NCBI GenBank assembly: GCA_964485235.1
Contig: CAZAIO010000026.1
Coordinates: forward strand, 1-24,538
DNA length: 24,538 nucleotides
Source: CAZAIO01 sp964485235
GTDB taxonomy: Bacteria; Chloroflexota; Dehalococcoidia; GIF9; UBA5629
Direction: 5' to 3'
Numbering within the stretch: position 1 is the stretch's first letter; each line of letters begins with the position of its first letter. This document shows positions 1 through 8,200 of this stretch, one piece after another. Both the position numbers and the translations under genes were made by a program. A model generated the notes under the pieces. That model was given only the letters and a program-made list of their open reading frames with translations, did not search any database and had not been told where the DNA came from.

Positions 1-46
1 AAGCGCGCAACATTCCTTTAACGGTTTCAACGGAGAGGAAGGATTA

Positions 47-1303
47 TTGAGCCAGGCGGGACCTTTTAATGTGATCTTGCGCGATGTAACGGATATTGTC
101 CTGATAAAAAACTCCAGAGGTTACTATACGTCTGTAAATATCATTACTGCCTCCGGTTCAAGACGGGATATGAATGAAATAATCGGTAAAAGCGATTTCG
201 ATTTATTTCCTGTCAATATCGCTAACCATATCTCACTGGATATCGACCGGAAGGTCATTAAAAACGGAGAGACTATTCGAGTCACAGAAATAACGAAAAT
301 TGCAGAAAAGTTAAGAATGTTTGAGATCACAAACACACCCCTTTTTGGAAAAGCAGGTACCATAAAAGGTCTTTGCCGTATTGTAAGGGATATTACCGGA
401 CAGGAAAAAGTCGAAGATAAAGATTCAGGGCACAGTAAAAATATCAAAGGATTTATCGGGAAGAGGACACTGGAACTTGAGGAGTTGAACAAACGGCTTC
501 AGAATGAGGTTGCTGAACAAAAGGTAATGATGCATTTTTTCGAGGAGAGCGAAGTTTCATTCCGATTAATGGCGGAAAGCACCAAACACATGATCATGCG
601 TATAAGATTTACACCGGTATTCAAGATCGAATACGTGAGTCCGTCTGCCGAGGTGATAACAGGTTATACTGCCGAAGATTTCTATTCAGATTCTTTTCTT
701 AACCTGGAACGCCTTTATCCTGATGATTTGCATGTTTTTAAAGCATTACAGACTACTTTTTTTACTCCTATGCTACTCCGCTGGATTCGGAAAGACGGTA
801 AAATGATCTGGTGCCAGGAAATGTCCATGCCGTTTTGCGATAGAAGCGGGAATGTGATCGGCTTACAGATAGTTTCTTATGATATGACCGATAGAATGAA
901 AGCGGATGAAGGGTTGAAAGAAAGCCAGGAGTTTCTGGTTGCAATGATCCATAATATTAATGACGCAATCATAACGTTCTATCTCGAAACTATTCACAAA
1001 CCGGGGAAAATTATAGAAATTAATGAAGCTGCTTGCAAGATGCTTGATTATACCAGGGACGACCTATTGCAAAAGAATCCTCTTTCACTATTTGTTACGG
1101 GAAAAGAAATGTGGTCTTCCTCATCTTCCGTAATGAAAACCTTACGCAGCGGACGAAGGGCTGTTTTCGAAAGTGTTTTCCTGGCCAGGGACGGTAGCGG
1201 TATTCCTGTGGAGGTGAGTGCATATTTATTTGAGTTTAAAAACAGGCCGGCTGTGGTTGCCGTTGCCAGCATTCCCGGCAAGAGAAAAACAAAAAGAAAA
1301 TAA
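47..1303 (+). CDS. Triple-PAS sensory protein without an output domain
   Basis: Three PAS-type regions are visible at about residues 5-120, 170-290 and 295-410. The first two are joined by a short charged helix (about 125-165) of the kind that links PAS modules. The second ends in a typical PAS/PAC motif (GNVIGLQIVSYDMTDR). The C-terminus is Lys/Arg-rich and stops without a histidine kinase, GGDEF, HTH or other effector, so the protein probably senses a ligand or redox state and signals by protein contact. The TTG start is chosen because a strong purine-rich ribosome site (GGAGAGGAAGG, 32-42) precedes it by four bases. However, the frame is open to the left window edge, so an N-terminal extension cannot be excluded. 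The downstream gene is 230 bp away and unrelated. The PAS fold is clear; the ligand is unknown. Confidence 0.8.
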   Translation: MSQAGPFNVILRDVTDIVLIKNSRGYYTSVNIITASGSRRDMNEIIGKSDFDLFPVNIANHISLDIDRKVIKNGETIRVTEITKIAEKLRMFEITNTPLFGKAGTIKGLCRIVRDITGQEKVEDKDSGHSKNIKGFIGKRTLELEELNKRLQNEVAEQKVMMHFFEESEVSFRLMAESTKHMIMRIRFTPVFKIEYVSPSAEVITGYTAEDFYSDSFLNLERLYPDDLHVFKALQTTFFTPMLLRWIRKDGKMIWCQEMSMPFCDRSGNVIGLQIVSYDMTDRMKADEGLKESQEFLVAMIHNINDAIITFYLETIHKPGKIIEINEAACKMLDYTRDDLLQKNPLSLFVTGKEMWSSSSSVMKTLRSGRRAVFESVFLARDGSGIPVEVSAYLFEFKNRPAVVAVASIPGKRKTKRK

Positions 1304-1539
1304 CCTTAAAAAGAAGCCTGCTTGCATTGTCCCTGTTCTGGAAGAAGCCTGGTTTTAGAGCCATTCTTACTCTCATCTTAAAAATGTATTTTCTAATACG
1401 CGGACGCCTATTGTAATAAGCTGTCTACGGGTAAAATAAACGTGTTGTCCATCCGTGATTTTCAGAGGTAGCCCGTAATGCGTACAGGGTACATTTGTGC
1501 GATAATTATTAACCTTACGTTTTTACGGGAGAGTTGAGA

Positions 1540-2355
1540 TTGGCTGTAGAGCTTCTGGTATCTATTCATCCGGTAATACAGGCATTGGTTGCCGGATGCT
1601 TTACCTGGGGGCTTACTGCGCTCGGTTCAGCCACAGTATTCCTTACCAGAGAGGTAAATAAAAAGCTTCTTGACGGAATGCTCGGTTTTGCCGGCGGTGT
1701 TATGATAGCGGCAAGCTACTGGTCGCTGCTCGCTCCGGCTATCGAGATGTCACAGAACGGCCCGGTTCCTGAATGGGTACCGGCCATGGTCGGCTTTCTT
1801 GCCGGAGGCTTTTTCTTATGGAGCATCGATAAGGTGATTCCGCATCTGCATCTCGGTTTCAATATAAGTGAAGCCGAAGGCATTAGCACTGGATGGAGGA
1901 GAACAACACTCCTCATTCTCGCCATAACATTACATAATATACCAGAAGGGCTCGCTGTAGGAGTGGCATTCGGAGCGGTTGCCGCCGGCCTTCCTGAGGC
2001 TACTGTTCCCGCTGCAATTGCGCTTGCTCTTGGCATAGGCATTCAGAACTTTCCCGAAGGTCTTGCGGTCTCGATGCCATTGCGTCGGGAAGGTTTAACC
2101 CGATTAAAAAGTTTCTGGTACGGGCAATTGTCTGCGGTAGTCGAACCCGTTGCAGCGGTAATCGGCGCGGCGATAGTAGTTATTGCTCAGCCTATGTTAC
2201 CCTACGCGTTGAGCTTTGCAGCCGGAGCCATGATTTTCGTGGTGATCGAAGAAGTGGTACCCGAATCGCAGCGCGCCGGTCATACGGATATTGCCACGGT
2301 GGGCGGGATGTTGGGTTTCACCGTCATGATGCTCCTCGATGTCGCACTGGGATGA
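1540..2355 (+). CDS. ZIP family divalent metal transporter (GufA-like)
   Basis: A polytopic membrane protein of about 271 residues with the ZIP metal-site motifs: HNIPEG at residues 132-137 and a second QNFPEG at 169-174, plus an EE pair near 237. The double H/QNxPEG pattern is typical of the GufA/ZIP11 branch, which moves Zn2+ and related divalent metals across the cytoplasmic membrane, usually inward. Two in-frame TTG codons compete as start. The one at 1540 lies 6 nt after GGGAGAG (1527-1533), while the one at 1534 abuts that site directly, so 1540 is preferred. The gene is alone in its transcript as far as can be seen. The next gene, a CDF-like protein on the same strand, is also a metal-transport candidate. 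The family call is firm; the substrate is inferred. Confidence 0.9.
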   Translation: MAVELLVSIHPVIQALVAGCFTWGLTALGSATVFLTREVNKKLLDGMLGFAGGVMIAASYWSLLAPAIEMSQNGPVPEWVPAMVGFLAGGFFLWSIDKVIPHLHLGFNISEAEGISTGWRRTTLLILAITLHNIPEGLAVGVAFGAVAAGLPEATVPAAIALALGIGIQNFPEGLAVSMPLRREGLTRLKSFWYGQLSAVVEPVAAVIGAAIVVIAQPMLPYALSFAAGAMIFVVIEEVVPESQRAGHTDIATVGGMLGFTVMMLLDVALG

Positions 2356-2424
2356 CCGGGGGTATAGTCTGTAAATCACAGGACAGGGATACAACGGGCT
2401 CCGGCGCTAATAATTACATAATAT

Positions 2425-2438
2425 AATAGCCGGCTATT
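2425..2438. repeat. 14-bp perfect palindrome, possible operator
   Basis: AATAGCCGGCTATT is a perfect 14-bp dyad whose last base touches the predicted -35 element of the promoter for the CDF-like gene. That placement suits a dimeric repressor, possibly metal-responsive. No U-tract follows, so it does not read as a terminator. The role is inference. Confidence 0.4.
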
Positions 2439-2465
2439 TGAAAAATTTCCCTTAGTCAGTATATT
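2438..2465 (+). promoter_or_regulatory. Predicted housekeeping promoter of the CDF-like gene
   Basis: TTGAAA (2438-2443), a 16-bp spacer and TATATT (2460-2465) resemble sigma-70 -35 and -10 boxes. The expected transcription start is near 2472, giving a very short leader that still contains the ribosome site ACGGAGG just before the GTG start at 2491. Confidence 0.45.
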
Positions 2466-2490
2466 GTTAGATTAACGGAGGATCAATCGA

Positions 2491-3108
2491 GTGGAATCCG
2501 AACACAAAGTACCGGACAATCTTCATAAAAAGGCCCTTTATCTGTCTTATTTTACGGTCGGATATAATATCCTGGAAGGTGCCGTATCTATTTTTGCCGG
2601 AATTCTTGCAGGCAGTATAGCACTATTGGGATTCGGGCTGGACAGCATTGTCGAATCTCTTTCCGGCGGGGTGATGATATGGCGGTTTCGCCATCAAAAA
2701 GAACTCACGGAGGAAGAGGAGGAAAAAAGGGAAAAGAGGGCGGCAAAGCTGGTTGCATGTACTTTCTTTGTCCTGGGCGCATATGTTCTCTATGAGTCCG
2801 TGCATAAATTGCTGGTTCGTGAAATTCCTGAGACGAGCTTTATCGGGATGGGTGTTGCCGTTGCGTCAATTATCGTGATGCCTGTATTGTTTACCATGAA
2901 ATATCGAACGGGCATACAACTGAGGAGCAAGAGCCTGATAGCCGACTCCAAGGAAACGCTCGCATGCCTGTTCCTTTCCGTCGCATTACTAATAGGTCTT
3001 GGTCTGAATTACCTGTTCGGTTTCTGGCAGGCTGACCCGATCGTAGGTCTGATAGTCGTCGTATTTTTAGCCCGGGAAGGCTATGAGATTCTTACCGATG
3101 AAGACTGA
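2491..3108 (+). CDS. Cation-diffusion-facilitator-like membrane protein, TM domain only
   Basis: A 205-residue integral membrane protein with about six hydrophobic segments. It resembles the membrane half of cation efflux (CDF) transporters, close to the short TMEM163-like group. The usual metal-binding positions on TM2 and TM5 are represented by LDSIVE (D51, E55) and ADSKET (D152, E155). It lacks the cytoplasmic C-terminal ferredoxin-like domain of full CDF proteins, which end near 300 residues. A highly charged Glu/Lys loop at 70-85 separates the two halves. The GTG start has a good ribosome site (ACGGAGG) about 8 nt upstream. It sits just after a ZIP-family gene, suggesting linked handling of Zn2+ or a similar ion. 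Substrate and direction are inferred from family only. Confidence 0.8.
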   Translation: MESEHKVPDNLHKKALYLSYFTVGYNILEGAVSIFAGILAGSIALLGFGLDSIVESLSGGVMIWRFRHQKELTEEEEEKREKRAAKLVACTFFVLGAYVLYESVHKLLVREIPETSFIGMGVAVASIIVMPVLFTMKYRTGIQLRSKSLIADSKETLACLFLSVALLIGLGLNYLFGFWQADPIVGLIVVVFLAREGYEILTDED

Positions 3109-3145
3109 ACTATACAAACAGGTATACACTCACTAGTATAAAGTA

Positions 3146-4012
3146 TTACAGTCCCGCAGCCTTGATTATTTCCGGCACGTGTTTTTCCAGGCCTATCGCC
3201 ATGATGTGAACTCCCTGGCACATGTCTTTGGTCTCTTTGATGATACGTGCAGCGATCTCAATGCCTTTCTGGAGCTTGTTCTCTGCTGCGGTCATCTCTT
3301 CAATTAGCCCGTCGGGGACATGGATACCGGCAACGTTTTTATTCATAAAGCGTGCCATTGCCGCAGACCTCAGCATTACAATGCCGACCATAACCGGTAC
3401 GTTTAATTTGCGGGCTTCTTTCATAAATACTTCAAACTGCGCGGGTTCATATACCGCCTGTGTCTGGATGAACTGGGCACCCGCTTTTACTTTCCGTTCC
3501 AGCTTTATAAGCTGCGGTTCCAGCGGGTCGGCTCCCGGTGTGGCGCATGCGCCCAGAAAGAATTTCGGCGTTCCTTTCAACTCGTTGCCGGACAGGTCCT
3601 TCCCCCTCTCCAGCTCCCGTGCAGCATAGAGCAGCGACACTGAATCGAGGTCGAAGACCGGTTTTGCTCCCGGGTGGTCGCCCAGAGTCACGAAGTCGCC
3701 GGTAAGGCAGAGTACATTCTCTATGCCGAGCACAGCGGCGGAAAGCAGGTCCGATTGCAGCGCAATACGATTGCGGTCCCGGCATGTCATCTGGAAGACA
3801 GGCTCTATTCCTTTTTGTTTAAGCAACAAACAGCCTGTCAGAGAACCGAGCCTCATAACGGCGCTCTGCTGGTCGGTAACATTTACCGCATCGACCTTGC
3901 CTTTGAGCAGGTCGGCGTTTTCCTCAAATTCAGTAATATCAGTACCCTTTGCGGGGCCTACTTCAGCTGTGACCACGAATTTTCCGCTTTCTACCGATTC
4001 GCGAAAACTCAT
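3146..4012 (-). CDS. metF: 5,10-methylenetetrahydrofolate reductase, catalytic subunit
   Basis: A 288-residue MetF-family TIM-barrel flavoprotein that reduces methylene-THF to methyl-THF, the last methyl-branch step of the Wood-Ljungdahl pathway. Family features include the N-terminal TAEVGPAKG strand, NVTDQ, a LCLTGDFVTLGDHPGA segment after strand 4, GACATPGADP, and QFIQTQAVYE near the C-terminal third. The frame is open 19 codons further upstream, but the ATG at 4012 is chosen because AAGGAGG sits 9 nt before it. MetF of this short type works with the Zn/Fe-S subunit MetV, encoded immediately upstream. It is the last gene of the hdrC-hdrB-hdrA-mvhD-metV-metF operon, which suggests that its electrons come through the Hdr module and not directly from NADH or ferredoxin. 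Confidence 0.93.
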   Translation of the reverse strand: MSFRESVESGKFVVTAEVGPAKGTDITEFEENADLLKGKVDAVNVTDQQSAVMRLGSLTGCLLLKQKGIEPVFQMTCRDRNRIALQSDLLSAAVLGIENVLCLTGDFVTLGDHPGAKPVFDLDSVSLLYAARELERGKDLSGNELKGTPKFFLGACATPGADPLEPQLIKLERKVKAGAQFIQTQAVYEPAQFEVFMKEARKLNVPVMVGIVMLRSAAMARFMNKNVAGIHVPDGLIEEMTAAENKLQKGIEIAARIIKETKDMCQGVHIMAIGLEKHVPEIIKAAGL

Positions 4013-4118
4013 TCTACATTTCCTCCTTGCTACCGCCTGGAAAACCGCCTTCCCTCCCGGCTTTTTCATTCCGACAGATTGAAAGGGATGACCGGCTGGT
4101 GCCTGTTGTGCAGAGATA

Positions 4119-4811
4119 TCAGGATGCCTTTGTCTCGCTCATCTCTGCTTTTGTATATTCTTCGTGCACCTGCTTTGCAGGATGCGTCTGCGTGCTGTAG
4201 TCTTTAATTTCTACCGGCAGGTTCTTCAGATTGTCGAGCTTGCCGAGCTTCTCCAGCCGGTTATATATCAATACCCATGCGCAGTCTCTTTCATTGCTGG
4301 TTTCACATTTGCCGTCTTTGCTGCCGCCGCAGGGACCGTTTACCAGACCCTTGGGACACATCGTCTTCGGACATATACCGCCATAGATATCAAGTACACA
4401 ACTCCCACATGCACGGCACCGCTCTGACCAGATGCCTTCTCCCAGCGCAACGCCGATAAAACGGGTATTCAACGCCGGAATGACCGGTATGGGTTCGAGC
4501 ATGTTGGCTACAAACTGTACTCCTGCGCCGCAGGCCATCGAGAGCACCGCGTCATATTGCCGGGCTTTTTCTATATTGGGCTCTATATACTCAGCGTCGC
4601 ACTGCCTCTGCAGGGTTGCCTCACCAATCTCGATTTCCTTTCCTTCCATCTTAAAAGCCATTCTTAGCTGGGTGGCGAGCAGTTCCACTTCTTTTTCCCC
4701 GCCTGCCATGCACACGCTCACACAGGTACCACAACCAAGTATCAGCACTTTTTTATAGTCTTTAATACTTTCCTTTATTTCTTTGAATGGTTTTCTCTCA
4801 CCAACAATCAT
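4119..4811 (-). CDS. metV: MetV, Cys-rich partner subunit of methylene-THF reductase
   Basis: A 230-residue protein of the family annotated as methylenetetrahydrofolate reductase C-terminal domain, equivalent to MetV of acetogens. It is very rich in cysteine: C27/C30/C34 near the N-terminus, C71, C94, then a C132-x2-C135-x2-C138 group, C147, C152, C161 within NGPCGG, C169 and C177. These could bind Fe-S clusters and Zn. In acetogens MetV binds MetF and passes electrons to its flavin. The ATG overlaps the true stop of mvhD as ATGA, so translation is probably coupled, and AAGGTGG lies upstream. The gap to metF is about 106 bp. The charged tail after residue 190 looks disordered. The family call is firm; the cluster assignment is inferred from cysteine spacing. 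Confidence 0.92.
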   Translation of the reverse strand: MIVGERKPFKEIKESIKDYKKVLILGCGTCVSVCMAGGEKEVELLATQLRMAFKMEGKEIEIGEATLQRQCDAEYIEPNIEKARQYDAVLSMACGAGVQFVANMLEPIPVIPALNTRFIGVALGEGIWSERCRACGSCVLDIYGGICPKTMCPKGLVNGPCGGSKDGKCETSNERDCAWVLIYNRLEKLGKLDNLKNLPVEIKDYSTQTHPAKQVHEEYTKAEMSETKAS

Positions 4812-5233
4812 GTTTTTCCCACCTTTTTCAAAGGATTCGGCCCCAGACGTCGGGCACGTCCGGTCATTTCGTTTACTGCAGCCGCGAAGAGAGGCGCATC
4901 AGAAGCGCCTATATTATACATTTCCAGCCGTTCTCCTTCAATTCCAACCTCTTCAAGAAGTTGTTTGGCCTGTTTGACCCTTTTCTTTGCTCTTAGATTT
5001 CCTTCCAGGAAATGACAATCGCCTTCCTCTCAGCCAGCCACGAAGACGGCATCCGCACCATCCTCGAACGCTTTTAACAGATGAAGTGTATCGATCCTGC
5101 CGGTACAATTTACTTTGACAATGCGTACCCCGGGGTCATATTCAAGCCTCATAGAGCCCGCCAGGTCCGCTGCAGAATATGCGCAGTAATGACAGCAGAA
5201 CGCTATGACCTTGGGTTCGAATGTATCTGCCAT
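4808..5233 (-). CDS. mvhD: MvhD/FlpD-family iron-sulfur subunit, selenocysteine-containing
   Basis: Read through the in-frame TGA at 5030-5032, this encodes 141 residues with selenocysteine at position 68. The first 67 residues match the MvhD (hydrogenase delta / FlpD) fold: a CCHYC cluster motif at C13-C17, ADLAGSMRL, C43 in VNCTGRID, and GADAVFVAG. The family then normally has Cys followed by a short run and GDCH; here it is U68-E-E-G-D-C73-H-F. After the TGA the frame stays open and family-like (LEGNLRAKKR, LLEEVGIEGERL) to a TGA at 4808-4810 that overlaps metV. A SECIS-like hairpin starts 16 nt after the UGA. MvhD relays electrons between HdrA and a partner enzyme. The start has AAGGAAGGGAG 6 nt upstream. 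A nonsense mutation is the alternative, but it would not explain the hairpin or the intact downstream frame. Confidence 0.88.
4997..5013 (-). promoter_or_regulatory. Bacterial SECIS-like hairpin in mvhD mRNA
   Basis: In the mRNA the sequence AUUUCC-UGGAA-GGAAAU forms a perfect 6-bp stem with a 5-nt loop containing the GG expected of bacterial SECIS apical loops. The loop begins 22 nt after the UGA (5032-5030), inside the usual window of roughly 16-37 nt. SelB would bind it to deliver Sec-tRNA. The element lies inside the coding sequence, as is normal for bacteria. Confidence 0.8.
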
Positions 5234-5250
5234 GCTTGTCTCCCTTCCTT

Positions 5251-8200
5251 CTAAATCGAACAGAGGACTGAGCTCTTGACCGTAATCTGTTCATCGGTAT
5301 AATGCTGGAGCTGTATCGCTTTACGCGGACAGGCACCTGCGCAGATTCCGCATCCCTGGCACGCTGCCGGTTCAATATATGCAGCTCCGTTCTCCATTAT
5401 TTTAGGAACGTCGAACGGACATGACCGGACGCATGTCAGACATCCGACACACCGTTCCTGGTCTACCACCGAAACGACGCCGCCAGTCATAAGGTACGGC
5501 TGTGATAGAATGGTCATTGCCCGCGATACGGCTCCCCGTGCCTGGGCTATCGATTCGGAGATAAATTTCGGCGAATGTGCCAGCCCGCAGAGGAACATGC
5601 CCTCATTAACGAAGTCCAGCGGACGCAATTTCATATGTGCTTCCATGAAGAAACCATCCTGCGTTAACGGGAGCTTCAGGTTGCTGGCTACTCTGGAAGC
5701 GTCCGCTTGAGGACGTATTGCGCTGCTCAGCACCAGCATGTCAGGTCTGATTACTATATCGCTGTTCATGATGGTATCGAATACCGTTATCTGTAATGTG
5801 CCGTCAGTTTCCTCGACAATGGGCTTTCGGTCCACGTCGAACCTGATAAATGTTACTCCTTTATCTCTGGCTTCACGGTATTTCAACTCTTTCATGGCAT
5901 ATGTTCTGATGTCGCGGTAGAGGATGTAGACCTCTGCATTCGGATTGGAGTCCTTTATCTTCAGCGCGTTTTTTACCGCCTGGCTGCAGCAGATACGACT
6001 GCAGTACATATGGTCTTCTTCGCGGGACCCGACGCATTGTATCATGACTACTTTATTGAGGTCCTTTGCTTTTATCGCTCCTCCGGCGATATTCTCTTCA
6101 AACTCATGCTGGGTGACTATCCTGTCAGATTTGCCATATAAATATTCCTCAGGCTTGTATTCAGTTGCGCCTGTTGCAAGTATCGCTATTCCGTGTTCTA
6201 TCTCTTCTGTATTGCCTCCGCGGGTTTCTATCTCGGTCTTATAGTTGCCTACGTATCCGGAGAAGTTATTCACACGGGCTTCTGTGTAAACGGTGATTTT
6301 CGGCTCCTGTTCTACCTGCTTAACCATGGACTCCAACAATTTCTGCGGGTCCGAGCCTTCCAGAGTATAGTGGAGGCTTCTTACATTGCCTCCCAGTTCT
6401 TTTTCCCTTTCAACGAGTACGGTATCGATCCCCTGTGCTGCGAGTTCGAGTGCAGCGGTCATTCCCGCAATTCCGCCGCCGATTACGAGGCCACGCCGTG
6501 TTATCGGTGCCGGCGATTGTTTTATCGGTCCCAGCGTTGCTGCGCGTGCGACCGCCATTCTCACCAGGTCTTTCGCTTTTTCGGTAGCTTCAGGCATATG
6601 GGTGGCATGTACCCATGAGCACTGGTCCCTGATATTTGCCATATCAAAGAGGAACCGGTTCAATCCTGCTTCCCTGATAGTATCCTGGAAGAGCGGCTCG
6701 TGAGTTCGCGGGCTGCACGAGGCGACCACAACCCTGTTTAGTTGTTTCTCTTTTATCGCATTGATAATCTTGTTCTGAGTATCCGTAGAACAGGTATAGA
6801 GGTTTTCTTCAGCATGGACTACGTTGGGCAGTTGCATCGCATATTCGGCAACGCCCGGGACATCGACCACACGGGCTATGTTCGAGCCGCAGCGGCATAC
6901 AAATACGCCGATACGCGGTTCCTGAGCAATAACGTCCTGTTCCGGCGGATACTGCTTTTCCGTTACAAGCGTACCACGTGCGTCGGCAATGGTCTTTGAA
7001 GCGAGCGCTGCTGCGCTGCTCCCGTTCATTACGGACTCCGGAATGTCCATAGGCGCTTCAAAAGCACCTGCCACAAAAATACCCGGTCGCGAGGTGACGT
7101 TCGGTGAAAACTCTTCAGTTTCACAGAAGCCGTATTTGTCCAGGTCAATGGAGAGCGTCTTTGCCAGATCGACCGTGCTCGCGGACGGCACAAGTCCTAT
7201 GGACAGCACCACCATGTCGAACTCCTCCTGAACTTTGTTCCCTTCTTCATCGCTGTGTTCTATAAGAAGATTATGGTTCTTCTGGAGTTCTTTAATTGTA
7301 GAAGGTATACCCTTTACATAACGTATGCCGAACTTATTTTTAGCCTGTTCGTAATAGCGCTCAAAGCCTTTTCCGTGCGCTCTGATATCATTATAAAATA
7401 TGGTTGGTTTAATATTGCTTTCATGTTCCCGGGCGATTATCGCCTCTTTCGTCGCATACATGCAGCAGACCGAAGAGCAATATTCCTTATGGCACGTTTC
7501 GTCTCTGGAGCCCACACACTGTATCCAGCCGATCCTCTCGGCATGTTTGCCGTCGGAAGGACGGAGTACCTGCCCCTGGAATGGGCCTGATGCGGAAAGG
7601 ATACGTTCGAATTCCATGCTCGTCACTACATTGGGCATACGCCCGTACCCGTACTCGCCTTTTATTGTCGCATCGAACGGCTCGAATCCCGGCGCGAGTA
7701 CAACCGAACCGACTTCGAACTCTTCTATTTCTTCTTTCATAAAGTGGTCTATTGCATTCGCCTGACAGACGGCGACACAGCGGTAACACTCACTGCACAG
7801 TCCGCAGCTAAGACATCGCTGTGCTTCTTCTTTCGCCTGCTCTTCACTGAAATTGAGCGATACTTCCCGGAAGTCCTTTATTCTTTCTTCAACGCTGACC
7901 TTCGGCGTTTTTTTTCGTGGCAGCTTTTCAACCTCATCGATGTCGACCTGTGCCTCGCTAAAGACACGTTCACGGTCACTGAGCAGGTCTTCACCTTTGA
8001 GGTACCGGTCAATTGACAGCGCGGCCTCTTTGCCCGCTGCAATCGCCTCGATTATCGAAGCAGGGCCTCTTACCGCATCTCCACCGGCAAAAATGCCGTC
8101 AGCGGTTGTTTTCAGGGAAACAGGGTCTACTTTTATTGTACCGTTAGGATTTACCTCTATATCATTTGCTCCGCCGAGGAAGCTCCTGTCCGTGGCCTGC

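Noticed and set aside
3109..3145. Bidirectional terminator between the CDF-like gene and metF
   Set aside because: Only a 5-bp AT-rich stem (TATAC/GTATA) without a U-tract is visible, too weak to annotate.
4013..4069. Longer metF start at 4069
   Set aside because: It has only a poor ribosome site and adds a non-family basic N-terminus; the ATG at 4012 has AAGGAGG.
5030..5233. A 67-residue truncated MvhD or mvhD pseudogene
   Set aside because: The frame continues past the TGA with conserved family residues, a SECIS-like hairpin and an end coupled to metV; selenocysteine explains all of these.
4808..5233. Alternative genetic code with TGA as sense codon
   Set aside because: TGA is the normal stop of hdrC, the CDF-like gene, MGS-like paralog 1 and mvhD itself.
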